From Ruegeria lacuscaerulensis (lineage in GTDB: Bacteria; Pseudomonadota; Alphaproteobacteria; Rhodobacterales; Rhodobacteraceae): a stretch of DNA of 64,000 nucleotides. Within the stretch, counting starts at the first letter, position 1; each line of letters opens with the position of its first letter. This document shows, in pieces, positions 19,810-30,213 of this stretch. Where the stretch lies: assembly GCF_013031245.1 (NCBI RefSeq), contig NZ_WPZL01000007.1:119005-183004 (forward strand), in the 5' to 3' direction. The position numbers were made by a program, and so were the translations under genes. Below the pieces are notes generated by a model, which did no database searches, had not been told where the DNA came from, and was given only the letters and a program-made list of their open reading frames with translations.

Positions 19810-20541
19810 TCAGCCTGATGAAGTAGGCGGACGTTGTGGGTGCAGGTGGAGCTTCGCCCGGTAGGCGGCGCGTTTGAACTCGCGGGTCAATTTGTCGGTC
19901 AGCGGCGGTTTGGCCTGGATGGTCGAACCACCGATTTCGCCGGCGACTTCCTGATTTCCAGTGCCTTGCAGAGCATGAATGGGCTGGTGGGTCAGCCAAT
20001 GCATCTGCAGGAATGTATCCACCGGGCGATCGATCTGGTTGGTTGCCGCCAGCAGGCGATTGGCGGCCCGTCGCCCTACTATCTGGCAGATGCATTGCAG
20101 GCCGATCACCTTGGGCAGGATCAGGCGCAGCCCATTGCGTTCCGCCAGCGTTTGCGCGGGCACTTCGCGTTGTTTGACGGGGATTCGGATGTGGTGATCC
20201 GGCGTTGCGATCGGGGCAAGCAGGTCCAGCGCTTCGGCCATGCGGGCTGGATCGACGCGCAGGTCGTCCTCGGTAATGATGGCCAGATCAATCTCTTCCT
20301 CGACCAGTTTGCGCCAGATCCGGCGGTGGCTTTCGAATACGCCGATTTCGGCGGGGCGCAGGGCAAAGGGGTAGTGTGGCCGGTGCAGGTTGCCGGGATG
20401 CAGTTGAATACCCGCAATCTGGTCCGGATCACGGCCGTTCACGGCCTCGAACAGCTCGGCGTTGGGCAGGTCGACGCACAGTTGTTCGGCGTTGGGCCTG
20501 CGTGCTGTGCTCGAAGACATATGGATGACAAAGGATCGCAT
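19810..20541 (-). CDS. Glycosyltransferase family 25 protein
   Basis: A 243-aa protein resembling LPS beta-1,4-galactosyltransferases (GT25). The conserved block SHRRIWRKLVEEEIDLAIITEDD (positions about 73-95, key residues H74 and the acidic EDD metal/donor site) is clear. It likely adds a sugar to lipopolysaccharide or other surface glycan. Three in-frame ATGs lie at 20568, 20553 and 20541; 20541 gives the normal family N-terminus (MRSFVIH). The start sits inside a perfect 13-bp hairpin (see that entry). Confidence 0.8.
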   Translation of the reverse strand: MRSFVIHMSSSTARRPNAEQLCVDLPNAELFEAVNGRDPDQIAGIQLHPGNLHRPHYPFALRPAEIGVFESHRRIWRKLVEEEIDLAIITEDDLRVDPARMAEALDLLAPIATPDHHIRIPVKQREVPAQTLAERNGLRLILPKVIGLQCICQIVGRRAANRLLAATNQIDRPVDTFLQMHWLTHQPIHALQGTGNQEVAGEIGGSTIQAKPPLTDKLTREFKRAAYRAKLHLHPQRPPTSSG

Positions 20542-20570
20542 GTTCCCGTGCATAGAACACGGGAACATGC
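20538..20570 (-). promoter_or_regulatory. Perfect hairpin over the GT25 start codon
   Basis: GCATGTTCCCGTG (20538-20550) and CACGGGAACATGC (20558-20570) are perfect 13-bp inverted repeats with a 7-base loop. On the minus-strand transcript the 3' arm contains the GT25 ATG (20541-20539) and its weak GGGAA ribosome-binding region. No T run follows, so it is not a classic terminator of the upstream beta-barrel gene. Translational control of the GT25 gene is possible. Confidence 0.6.
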
Positions 20571-20612
20571 GGGGGAAGAGTAACCGAAGAGAAACACGTC
20601 CCCCTCTTGCAA

Positions 20613-21308
20613 TCAGAAGCCGTAGCGCAGGCCAATATTGACGCTGAACGCGTCGATATCATCTTCGACCGTACCGGTAGAGGCGCCGTTGGGGGCAAGA
20701 CGCTCGGACGAGACGTCGAAGGCGCGGGAATAGCGGGTGTCCAGCGTCAGGGACGTGTTCGAGTCGATCTCATAGGCGACACCGGCGATGAGCTGCGCCG
20801 CAAAGGTCGTATCGCTGTCATCCAGCGCCACGCCCGGACCATAAGCGAAATTCAGATCCGAATACGTGGCGCCCAGACCCAACCCGACATAGGGGGTGAA
20901 AGCACCGGCCTGCTTGAAATCGACCAGAACATTCGCAAACAGCGAAGTCTGCGTCACATCGCCCGACACGTTGCCCTCGGCGCCGGGCCCGTTGCCCGAG
21001 AAGTTCACGCCATCCACGTCATTGTCGCGGTAGGACAGCTCCAGTTCGATACGGGTGCCGATCTGGTCGTTTGACCATCGCGGAATCTCGGTGCCGACTG
21101 CAATACCCAGCCCGAAACCACCATCGAAATCGGTGTCCACCGATTGCGACGATCCGTTGATGGTACCGCTGAAATCGCTGTCCTGCAGCTGGCTGTATCC
21201 TGCGAAGCCCTGAATGTAGATGTCGTCCGTCAGGCTCTGCGCAGCCAGCGCCGATGCGCTGATCGTCAGAGCCGTCGAGGCGAGAATAAGACGAGAAGCC
21301 ATAACCAT
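20613..21308 (-). CDS. Outer-membrane beta-barrel protein
   Basis: A 231-aa protein with a signal peptide (MVMASRLILASTALTISAS, cleavage near ALAAQ). The mature chain has alternating beta-strand pattern (FAGYSQLQDSDF, GTRIELELSYRD, PYVGLGLGATYS) and ends with the aromatic GLRYGF, the barrel-assembly signal. It fits the small 8-stranded OmpW/OmpX-like porin group. AAAGGAC lies just before ATG 21308. Role (surface attachment, small-molecule passage) is unknown. Confidence 0.82.
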   Translation of the reverse strand: MVMASRLILASTALTISASALAAQSLTDDIYIQGFAGYSQLQDSDFSGTINGSSQSVDTDFDGGFGLGIAVGTEIPRWSNDQIGTRIELELSYRDNDVDGVNFSGNGPGAEGNVSGDVTQTSLFANVLVDFKQAGAFTPYVGLGLGATYSDLNFAYGPGVALDDSDTTFAAQLIAGVAYEIDSNTSLTLDTRYSRAFDVSSERLAPNGASTGTVEDDIDAFSVNIGLRYGF

Positions 21309-21443
21309 GTCCTTTGTTCCGAATTGTGTATGTCGCACATGTGGTCGGGACAGAGGGGAAGGAAAGGTTCGCGGCCTTCACTTCGTTTCACAGGGTTTTG
21401 GGGGCGTGTGAGTGAATATGTTAAAGCCGAATGTCAGGCCTAA

Positions 21444-21962
21444 TCACACCTGGCTTTTTCCGGCTTCGGAATTGTTCAGAAGGGGCTCGGACAATAGCTC
21501 TTCGACGAAGAAACTGAGTAGTTGAAGCCGCCCCGAGACACCCGCTTTGCGATAGATTGCAGCGCTTTGTGCCTTGATCGTACCTTCCTTTGTCTGCCTG
21601 AGCCGGGCGATTTCGGCGATGGGCAGGCCTTTGATCGTCAGCATGGCGACGTCACGCTCGGCGTCGCTGAGGTGCCAATCACGGAACTGGGTTTCGATGA
21701 TCTGCGCAAAAGCGCCCTGCGCTACGCCCAGTTGGCGCTGCATGTCGTGCACGCGCCGGTTTTGCGTGCGTATCAGTGTGACCGTTGCCGCCAGACCTCC
21801 TATCAGTGCCAGCGACAGGACCAGCTCAAAGCCGTGCAGATGGCGGAATCCGGCGCTTTCGCCCCCAGTCCAGTCCATGGCGGCGTCGGTCAAGAAAAAG
21901 GCGGCGCAGACAGCCTGCACCACCAGAAGGAGCCAGAGTAATGACGTCTGCGAAGGCTTCAT
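21444..21962 (-). CDS. Membrane-anchored LuxR-type transcriptional regulator
   Basis: A 172-aa protein. Two hydrophobic segments (residues ~7-25 and ~45-64) anchor it in the inner membrane, a short coiled linker follows, and the C-terminal ~60 residues are a LuxR/GerE helix-turn-helix (LSDAERDVAMLTIKGLPIAE, then TIKAQSAAIYRKAG). No receiver or ligand domain is present. Membrane tethering suggests it senses membrane state or a partner protein. It follows the PepSY gene by 23 bases and is presumably in the same transcript. Confidence 0.83.
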   Translation of the reverse strand: MKPSQTSLLWLLLVVQAVCAAFFLTDAAMDWTGGESAGFRHLHGFELVLSLALIGGLAATVTLIRTQNRRVHDMQRQLGVAQGAFAQIIETQFRDWHLSDAERDVAMLTIKGLPIAEIARLRQTKEGTIKAQSAAIYRKAGVSGRLQLLSFFVEELLSEPLLNNSEAGKSQV

Positions 21963-21985
21963 GGCGCTCCTTTGAGATAACGCTA

Positions 21986-22258
21986 TCAGTCGTCGTCCTC
22001 TTCGATTTCGATGGCGGTTACCACGCCATCCGTCTCGGTCAGAACCAGTTCAGTTTCCACGCCATCCTTGCTGAGTTCAACCTCGATCTCGCCGTCTTCG
22101 AACTCGATCTCTTCGATCTGGTACCCTTGCGCCTCAAGAGCCGAGCGGATTTCAGCCTCGCTGGTTCCCAGTTTGTCGCCTAGTCCCACATTGGCAAATG
22201 CCAGGGCCGGGGCGGTTACGATCAGGCCGGTCAGTGTCAGCATTTTGAAGGTTTCCAT
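21986..22258 (-). CDS. Small periplasmic PepSY-like protein
   Basis: A 90-aa exported protein. A signal peptide spans residues 1-22 (LTLTGLIVTAPALAFA). The mature part is one PepSY-like unit (AEIRSALEAQGYQIEEIEFEDGE) with a strongly acidic tail ending EIEEDDD. PepSY domains are thought to inhibit or modulate other proteins. The start ATG 22258 follows AGGAGATGCGAG. It is upstream of and probably co-transcribed with the membrane LuxR gene, so it may be the periplasmic partner of that regulator. Confidence 0.75.
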   Translation of the reverse strand: METFKMLTLTGLIVTAPALAFANVGLGDKLGTSEAEIRSALEAQGYQIEEIEFEDGEIEVELSKDGVETELVLTETDGVVTAIEIEEDDD

Positions 22259-22508
22259 CTCGCATCTCCTTTCGTGTGTTGCGTCGATGCGATCGATCTG
22301 GGTGTGGTCCCGGATTGCTGCGATTGGATTTCGGTTGAAACAGTTGGTTTTAAACCAAGGTTTATGCCGCGGCCTCATTGGTATCAGAGCACCTTTGGCT
22401 TCAGGTTCTGAACGCGGTCGAAATGTGATAGGGTGTCCCCGGGGAGCAATCTACAGGCATGCGACCAACGACGTCGGGATTTCAGACTGTGCATAACAGG
22501 AGAAGACG

Positions 22509-23144
22509 ATGGGTTTTACTGATTGGTACATTGAAGGCGATGCTTTTGGGAACTGCAATTGCGGGTATGCATGCCCCTGCCAGTTCGAAGAATTGCCGAC
22601 CCATGGCCATTGCCGCGGGTTTGAAGTGTTGGAAGTAACAAAGGGGTATTTCGGCGACACGGATCTAAGTGGTACGAAAGCTGCTTTGATCTATGCCTGG
22701 CCGGGTCCGATATTTGAGGGAGGCGGTGAGATGCAGGTTATCATCGACCCAAGTGCCTCGGACGCGCAACGCGCCGCTTTGGAAAAGGTCTTTCACGGGG
22801 AAGAGACCGAGGAAATGGCGACCCATTGGCACGTCTTCCGAACAATGTGCGACAACGTTCACGAGACTCTATATGTGCCGATTGATTTCGAGATGGACAT
22901 GGAGGGGCGCTCGGCCAGCGTAACGATTGGCGATGTGCTGACTTCGACCGGCCGCCCGATTGAGGCACCCCATGGCGGTGGCCCGCATCGTGTCCGGATC
23001 GACATTCCCGGCGGTATCGAGTTCACGTTGGCCGAAATCGGCAGCGCTTCGACTAAGGCGGACGCGGCGATCAAATTGGATTTGAATGATAGCTACGGCC
23101 AATGGCATGTCATGAAGCACGGGCCGTCAGGCGTGGCGCACTGA
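22509..23144 (+). CDS. DUF1326 domain protein
   Basis: A 211-aa cytosolic protein. The N-terminus carries a dense Cys cluster, C16, C18, C22, C24 (NCNCGYACPC) and C35, plausible for metal binding, as expected for DUF1326. The remainder includes HWHVFRTMCDN and a C-terminal beta domain. Function is unknown; in many genomes DUF1326 genes neighbour DUF2182 membrane genes, which are absent here. A ribosome-binding site AGGAG lies 7 bases before the ATG. It is convergent with the NTF2-like gene, 3 bases apart. Confidence 0.85.
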   Translation: MGFTDWYIEGDAFGNCNCGYACPCQFEELPTHGHCRGFEVLEVTKGYFGDTDLSGTKAALIYAWPGPIFEGGGEMQVIIDPSASDAQRAALEKVFHGEETEEMATHWHVFRTMCDNVHETLYVPIDFEMDMEGRSASVTIGDVLTSTGRPIEAPHGGGPHRVRIDIPGGIEFTLAEIGSASTKADAAIKLDLNDSYGQWHVMKHGPSGVAH

Positions 23145-23147
23145 CGC

Positions 23148-23537
23148 TCAGGCCTCGCCAATATCCACAAGGACCGGCGCCGTGTCGTAGATGATCCGGA
23201 CCGACTTGAACCGGCTTTGATCATCGGTCAATACGAACAGGTCCACGCATTCGATGGTTTCGGGGTGCCCGTCGTGGATGGTGCGCGTGTAGTCGAAATG
23301 CACCGCCATCTGCAGCGCGCCCGAGGTGTCGGAAAAGGTGTTCTTGTGAACGGTAGACCGGTCGCTCGTGATCTTCATAACATTGGTATAGAAGTCCCGC
23401 GCCGGTTGCTTTCCTGAAATCGGCGAGGTTGCCGTCGCATCCTCGGCAAACAGGTTCAGCATTTCGGACACGTCGCCATTTTCGATGGCCCGTAAATACT
23501 GCCGCGCCAGGAATTCAATCCGATCATTGTCCGACAT
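23148..23537 (-). CDS. NTF2-like (SnoaL-type) protein
   Basis: A 129-aa cone-fold protein: N-terminal helix (RIEFLARQYLRAIENGDV), LFAEDATATSPISG, and a beta-sheet end (VRIIYDTAPV). Such proteins are small ligand-binding or isomerase-like enzymes; nothing here fixes a reaction. ATG 23537 has GAGGGG 5 bases upstream and is preferred to GTG 23543. It lies beyond the pnp terminator and so should have its own promoter. Confidence 0.75.
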   Translation of the reverse strand: MSDNDRIEFLARQYLRAIENGDVSEMLNLFAEDATATSPISGKQPARDFYTNVMKITSDRSTVHKNTFSDTSGALQMAVHFDYTRTIHDGHPETIECVDLFVLTDDQSRFKSVRIIYDTAPVLVDIGEA

Positions 23538-23575
23538 CGCCACCCCTCCCTCCGGCCTTGATGACAGTGTAGCAC

Positions 23576-23606
23576 AAAAAAGGCCCCGGTGGTTCCGCCG
23601 GGGCCT
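23576..23606 (-). terminator. Terminator of pnp
   Basis: A 9-bp stem AGGCCCCGG (23581-23589) / CCGGGGCCT (23598-23606). On the minus strand it is followed by a run of T (complement of 23576-23580), 24 bases beyond the pnp stop. Confidence 0.85.
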
Positions 23607-23629
23607 GAGTTCGTCAATGAGGAGGCAGA

Positions 23630-25780
<2,151 letters not shown>

Positions 25781-26197
25781 ATGCGTATCCTAGAAGGGAG
25801 CACTCCCGCCCCTGCGGGTCTCCCGTTTTGCATGGCGGCCCCATTGCCGCCGACCCCATTTTATCTTCCGTTCGAGTGCCGGGGTCAGGGCACAACGTCT
25901 CAGATGCTGCGCCCATACATCAGATTGCGATGGATTGAAAGAGAGCAGTCCTGCCCCGGAGTTGAAATCCACTTTCCTGCCATGAATTTTCGCAGGGGCA
26001 TCGGAATTCCATTAACTTTGCCTCTAAAATGTATTCTGTTAATTGAATAAGTTTGTGAAATTATGATGTTAGTGTAGCCTGTCGTAACTTCACCCGCGGT
26101 CGAAAAGACGGGATTACGCCAAGGGGGAACAGAACACTCATGCCCGTCAGCCGACTGAATGCCTTGGCGTTTGCACAAAGCAAACAGAGGAAGTCGA
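25781..26197. other. 417-bp divergent intergenic region, pnp / BCCT transporter
   Basis: It contains no convincing gene. It holds the pnp leader hairpin, an A+T-rich stretch at about 26000-26070 that may be promoter DNA for both genes, and a 9-bp inverted repeat ACGCCAAGG (26116-26124) / CCTTGGCGT (26162-26170) with a 37-base loop in the likely BCCT leader. No specific operator was recognised. Confidence 0.5.
25796..25824 (-). promoter_or_regulatory. Stem-loop in the pnp 5' leader
   Basis: Outer arms GGGAG (25796-25800) and CTCCC (25820-25824) and inner arms CCCGC (25805-25809) and GCGGG (25814-25818) make a bipartite hairpin ending 15 bases before the pnp ATG. In E. coli a leader hairpin cut by RNase III mediates PNPase autoregulation; the parallel is an inference. 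Confidence 0.45.
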
Positions 26198-27799
26198 ATG
26201 TCTCAATCGAAAAAGATGTTGGATCCGGATCCACGGATCTATGATTTCGAAACAGAATACGAACTCGGTCAGGATAACGTCCGGCCGTTCGGCCTGGATA
26301 TCCACAACCCGGTTTTTCTGATCTCGAGTATCCTTATCTTTGCGTTCGTTCTGATCGCACTTGCAAATCAGGAAGGGGCAGCGGCGCTATTCGGTTGGCT
26401 CAGGCCCTGGCTGACCAGCACATTTGACTGGTTTTTAGTGCTTTCGGTCGATGCGATCACCCTGTTCTGCCTTGTGTTGATTGTTTTGCCAGTGGGCAAG
26501 GTGCGAATCGGCGGCAAGGACGCCAAGCCCGACTATTCCTATGCCGGGTGGATTGCGATGATGTTCGCCGCCGGTATCGGCATCGGGCTGCTGTTTTTTG
26601 GAGTGATGGAACCGGTCTATTACAACTTTGCCGAAGAGGGTAACGCAGTCCCGCTGGGCATTGATATCGCAGTACCGGGCAATGAATATGCCGGCATCGT
26701 CGGCACTATTCATCATTGGGGCCTTGAGGGCTGGGCGGTCTACGCCGCTGTCGGTCTTGCTCTTGCGATCTTCAGCTATAACCTTGGCTTGCCTCTGACC
26801 CTGCGATCGGCGTTCTACCCAATTTTGGGAGAGCGTGTCTGGGGCTGGTGGGGCCATATCATCGATACACTGGCGGTGTTTGCGACGCTGTTCGGCCTGA
26901 CAACCTCACTGGGATTGGGCGCACAGCAGGTAGCCGCCGGGTTGAATGAGGTCTTCGGCATCGAACCCAGCCCGACGGTCGTTGTTCTGCTGATCATTGG
27001 CATCACCATGATTGCGCTGGGTTCGGTCCTGATGGGCATGGATGCGGGCGTTAAACGGCTGAGTGAGATCAACATGGTCATGGCCGTGGGCCTGTTCATT
27101 TTTGTCATCGTTGTAACCGGGATCGGTACCGCCATCGCGCGGTATTTCAACGTGATGACGGATTACGTGCTGCACCTGCCGGCATTGTCAAACCCGTTCG
27201 GGCGTGAAGACACCAGTTACTTCCACGGCTGGACAACCTTTTACTGGGCGTGGTGGATCGCGTGGTCGCCGTTTGTCGGCATGTTCATTGCCCGCATCTC
27301 CAAGGGTCGCACGGTGCGTGAATTCGTCATCTGCGCTCTGCTGGCGCCCACGGCGGTCTGCGCCTTGTGGATGTCGACCTTTGGCGGCGCCGCCATCGAT
27401 ATGCTGAACGCGGGCGGGGCAGAAGGCGTTCGCGCCACGGTAATCGAGAGTTACGCCCCCGAGGGTGCTCTGTTCGGCTTCCTGAAAGAGTTGCCGCTTT
27501 ATGGCATCGTGGCGCCCATCGCGCTGATCCTGATCGTGGTGTTTTTTGTCACTTCGTCAGATTCAGGCTCGCTGGTGATCGACACGATTACCGCAGGCGG
27601 CAAGATGGATGCGCCGGTCGTGCAACGCGTGTTCTGGTGCACGCTCGAGGGCCTCGTGGCCATTGCGCTGTTGTTGGGTGGCGGCCTGTCCGCGCTGCAA
27701 GGAGCGGCGGTGTCAACCGGCATCCCCTTCACGCTGGTGGTTCTGATTATGTGCTACTGCCTGTGGCTGGCGCTGAAATCGGAACGGTCGAAGATGTAG
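26198..27799 (+). CDS. BCCT family betaine/carnitine/choline transporter
   Basis: A 533-aa inner-membrane protein with about 12 transmembrane segments. The BCCT signature WTTFYWAWWIAWSPFVG (about residues 354-370), with the Trp box of the substrate cation site, and ARISKGRTVREF are clear. It imports quaternary ammonium or related compounds (glycine betaine, choline, DMSP) with Na+ or H+. The start ATG 26198 has AGAGGAAG upstream. It lies on the opposite strand between rpsO and pnp, interrupting that conserved order. The long N- and short C-terminal tails do not show an obvious osmosensing domain. Confidence 0.92.
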   Translation: MSQSKKMLDPDPRIYDFETEYELGQDNVRPFGLDIHNPVFLISSILIFAFVLIALANQEGAAALFGWLRPWLTSTFDWFLVLSVDAITLFCLVLIVLPVGKVRIGGKDAKPDYSYAGWIAMMFAAGIGIGLLFFGVMEPVYYNFAEEGNAVPLGIDIAVPGNEYAGIVGTIHHWGLEGWAVYAAVGLALAIFSYNLGLPLTLRSAFYPILGERVWGWWGHIIDTLAVFATLFGLTTSLGLGAQQVAAGLNEVFGIEPSPTVVVLLIIGITMIALGSVLMGMDAGVKRLSEINMVMAVGLFIFVIVVTGIGTAIARYFNVMTDYVLHLPALSNPFGREDTSYFHGWTTFYWAWWIAWSPFVGMFIARISKGRTVREFVICALLAPTAVCALWMSTFGGAAIDMLNAGGAEGVRATVIESYAPEGALFGFLKELPLYGIVAPIALILIVVFFVTSSDSGSLVIDTITAGGKMDAPVVQRVFWCTLEGLVAIALLLGGGLSALQGAAVSTGIPFTLVVLIMCYCLWLALKSERSKM

Positions 27800-27817
27800 G
27801 TAGGATGTTAAAAATAC

Positions 27818-27844
27818 GAAACGCCCGTCGAAGGCGGGCGTTTC
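27818..27844 (+). terminator. Terminator of the BCCT gene
   Basis: A perfect 10-bp stem GAAACGCCCG (27818-27827) / CGGGCGTTTC (27835-27844), 18 bases after the stop, followed by ATATTGTG. Confidence 0.75.
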
Positions 27845-28058
27845 ATATTGTGTTGATGAATGCGGCCTTGAACCCTTGCCGGTATTCTAACACGACCGAA
27901 GCTTTCGCTCATTTGGCATGTCGCGGACGATGCTATACGGACATTCACCAGGTACCCGAATTAGGTCGGCTTAGCGGACAAAGCTGACGTTGCATGTTTC
28001 AACTCAGAGAATCCAAGATAGAGTGGGCCAAGTTGTAGTCGCATTGATTGAGAAATTT

Positions 28059-28520
28059 ATGACTGACCTTTGGAATACCATTGAGCATCCAATTGTTGTT
28101 TGGGCTAACAACGGTGGAAACTGGCTAACCAAGCAGATTCAACCGATAAACCAACGTCAATTGGTTGTGGAAATTGCTGTCGCTTTGCGGAGTACTCAGC
28201 CCGAAAGTACGGGTGGAATTGATGACGTATACCCCCTTGAAATCAAACCTGAAAGCGATGCGGTGAGGTTGAGATTTTATGATTTTATCGCTTATTCAGT
28301 GACCGAAGAAATGTTTGTTCAACATAGCGATCAAGAAGATTCCGTCGGTGATTGGCTTCGAATCCTTTCGAAGTCGTTCTTTTTAGATTTTGTAGAACGA
28401 AGTACTTGGGCGGCGTCAGAATTTCCCGGCGATTTGACACACTATCAGATCAATACACTTGACCACACTATTAACATTGTGACGTCAAATCCTCCCGAAA
28501 TTGTCAAATCAGCACAATGA
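28059..28520 (+). CDS. Hypothetical protein in an A+T-rich patch
   Basis: About 153 aa (from ATG 28059; TTG 27990 would add 23 residues). I recognise no family. It is soluble, with a C-terminal half rich in aromatic and acidic residues (VRLRFYDFIAYSVTEEMF, DFVERSTWAASEF). Codon use and base composition are much more A+T-rich than in all neighbours, and no strong ribosome-binding site is visible, so recent transfer or a decaying gene is likely. Size and composition would suit an immunity or accessory protein, but no partner gene is present. Confidence 0.55.
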   Translation: MTDLWNTIEHPIVVWANNGGNWLTKQIQPINQRQLVVEIAVALRSTQPESTGGIDDVYPLEIKPESDAVRLRFYDFIAYSVTEEMFVQHSDQEDSVGDWLRILSKSFFLDFVERSTWAASEFPGDLTHYQINTLDHTINIVTSNPPEIVKSAQ

Positions 28521-28680
28521 AGCAACGTTGGTTTGGGCTAAATTCCGTCTTTCTCCGCAGTCAGTAAAAATGGTAGTTTTATCGCCATTCCTGCCGTTTA
28601 GGGCACGTCGGTTCAGTAACGGTAGAAAAAGCCGGCCTGTGCCCGTTCGACCATCTGATTGTGGGGTTTCTTGAGGGCTA

Positions 28681-28708
28681 AAAAAACGCCCACCAAAGCG
28701 GCGGGCGT
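28681..28708 (-). terminator. Terminator of rpsO
   Basis: Arms ACGCCCACC (28686-28694) and GGCGGGCGT (28700-28708), one mismatch, with a run of T on the minus-strand exit. It lies 50 bases past the rpsO stop, which implies rpsO is not co-transcribed with the distant pnp. Confidence 0.75.
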
Positions 28709-28758
28709 ATAAATCTGCAAAGCGGGTCTCAAAACCCGTCCAAAACGCCAAATGGCGC

Positions 28759-29028
28759 TTAGCGGCGGATGCCCAGCTTTTTGATCAGGTCCTGGTAGCG
28801 TGCTTCTTCTTTGCCCTTCAGGTAGTCCAGCAGCTTACGACGCTGGGCAACCATCTTCAGCAGGCCGCGACGACCGTGGTTGTCTTTCTTGTGGGTCTTG
28901 AAGTGCTCGGTCAGGGTGGTGATGCGCGAGGTCAGGATTGCAACCTGGACTTCAGGCGAACCAGTGTCGCCGTCCTTGGTTGCGAATTCTTTCATGACGC
29001 GTGCTTTTTCAGCGGCAGTAATCGACAT
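28759..29028 (-). CDS. rpsO: 30S ribosomal protein S15
   Basis: An 89-aa protein, exactly the S15 length, starting MSITAAEK. Signature segments [26 protein letters not shown] and [11 protein letters not shown] bind 16S rRNA in the small-subunit platform. The frame is open upstream to 29157 but the family start is 29028, with AAAGGAGAC just before it. It is separated from truB by three genes and from pnp by two plus-strand genes. Confidence 0.97.
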   Translation of the reverse strand: MSITAAEKARVMKEFATKDGDTGSPEVQVAILTSRITTLTEHFKTHKKDNHGRRGLLKMVAQRRKLLDYLKGKEEARYQDLIKKLGIRR

Positions 29029-29172
29029 CGGGGTCTCCTTTGAAAGGTTAGAGTGAATGGCGCAGGCCGGGATGTCGTCCAGCACAGGCCCATGGAGAAA
29101 ACCGCACCGATTCCGATGCGGATGCGCGCGTATATGCGGATTTTCGGGAAATGGCAAAGGGATTCTGCCTCT

Positions 29173-30213
29173 TCAGCCCAAGGTGCTAAGCTGCGCCAGT
29201 TCTGCCCCTGTGATCAGTTGAATATCGTCCGGAGTCATTCCCTCAGCCCCCAGCAACTGGGCCACGTTCTGCCCGTCGATCAGCACATGGGTCAGGTCAT
29301 CGTTATCAATGTCGGTCTCAATCTGAATATCAGGGTCTTCCTGACCATCCCATGATATGAACAGCTTGTCCTGCCCCGGTTGGAAATCCATCACGGTGAC
29401 GGCCTCGTCATCCGCATCGGGAGACAGGACGATCTCATCCTCGCCTTCACCTCCGGTCACGATGTCGGCGCTGTCCGCAAGGATCGTATCATTCCCGGCA
29501 CCCCCGTTCAGAAAATCCGTCGCGTTTTCACCCTCACCGTCGTCGCCCGTCAGGGTGTCATCCCCATCGCCGCCAAACAGCGCGTCCTCGCCTGCGCCGC
29601 CGTCCAGCGCGTCATCGCCAAACCCGCCTTGCAATGCGTCATTCCCATCGCCGCCCGTCAGCTTGTCGTTGTCCTGACCGCCGTAGAGTTCATCATCGCC
29701 CACGCCTCCGTCCAGATGATCCTCACCGGAATGCCCATAGAGAGCATCGTCGCCTTCATCCCCGGCCAGCAGGTCATCGCCATCCTCGCCGTGGAGAATA
29801 TCGTCGCCTTGCCCGCCGGACAGCGTATCCATGCCGTCATCCCCGTGCAGCACGTCGTTGCCTTCGCCGCCGTCGATTTTATCATCGCCGCCATATCCAT
29901 TGATCTGATCGTCGCCATCCTGACCGGTCAGGTCATCGGCGGTGTCACTTCCGGCAATGACCAGATCGCCCTCGAATTCGGAAATGATGGTTCCGGTTGA
30001 AGGCTCCGGCTCTCCGGTTTCCGTACTGTGCTCGGGTGCGGCGGGTTCTTCGACGTTTTCGCCGATCTCCAGAAAGTTCCCTTCAGATATCTCGTCGACA
30101 TTTTCATCCGAGATGTCGATATCCTGGGGCTCGTCCTCGGTAACGAAAACATCGCTCATCGCGTAGGCTGCACCGCCTACGGCGGCCAGGCTCAGCAAAC
30201 CGATCAGAAACAT
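29173..30213 (-). CDS. RTX-repeat calcium-binding protein with N-terminal hydrophobic segment
   Basis: A 346-aa very acidic protein. Residues 1-18 are hydrophobic (FLIGLLSLAAVGGAAYA), either an uncleaved anchor or a signal peptide. Residues ~20-80 are acidic linker. Residues ~85-240 hold about fifteen nonapeptide repeats of the GGxGxDxxx kind (GGEGNDVLH, GGQGDDILH, GGDGNDALQ) forming a Ca2+-binding beta-roll. The C-terminal ~100 residues (VMDFQPGQDKLFISW) resemble the end of type I secreted RTX proteins. No secretion genes are near. GGAGGG precedes the start. Confidence 0.85.
   Translation of the reverse strand: MFLIGLLSLAAVGGAAYAMSDVFVTEDEPQDIDISDENVDEISEGNFLEIGENVEEPAAPEHSTETGEPEPSTGTIISEFEGDLVIAGSDTADDLTGQDGDDQINGYGGDDKIDGGEGNDVLHGDDGMDTLSGGQGDDILHGEDGDDLLAGDEGDDALYGHSGEDHLDGGVGDDELYGGQDNDKLTGGDGNDALQGGFGDDALDGGAGEDALFGGDGDDTLTGDDGEGENATDFLNGGAGNDTILADSADIVTGGEGEDEIVLSPDADDEAVTVMDFQPGQDKLFISWDGQEDPDIQIETDIDNDDLTHVLIDGQNVAQLLGAEGMTPDDIQLITGAELAQLSTLG

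Noticed and set aside
27840..28760. Insertion sequence at the rpsO-pnp break
   Set aside because: Composition differs, but no transposase, terminal inverted repeat or target duplication was found.
29430..29960. Regularly spaced repeats that could suggest a CRISPR or tandem repeat array
   Set aside because: The repeat is the codon image of GGxGxDxxx nonapeptides in the RTX protein; there are no constant direct repeats with unique spacers.
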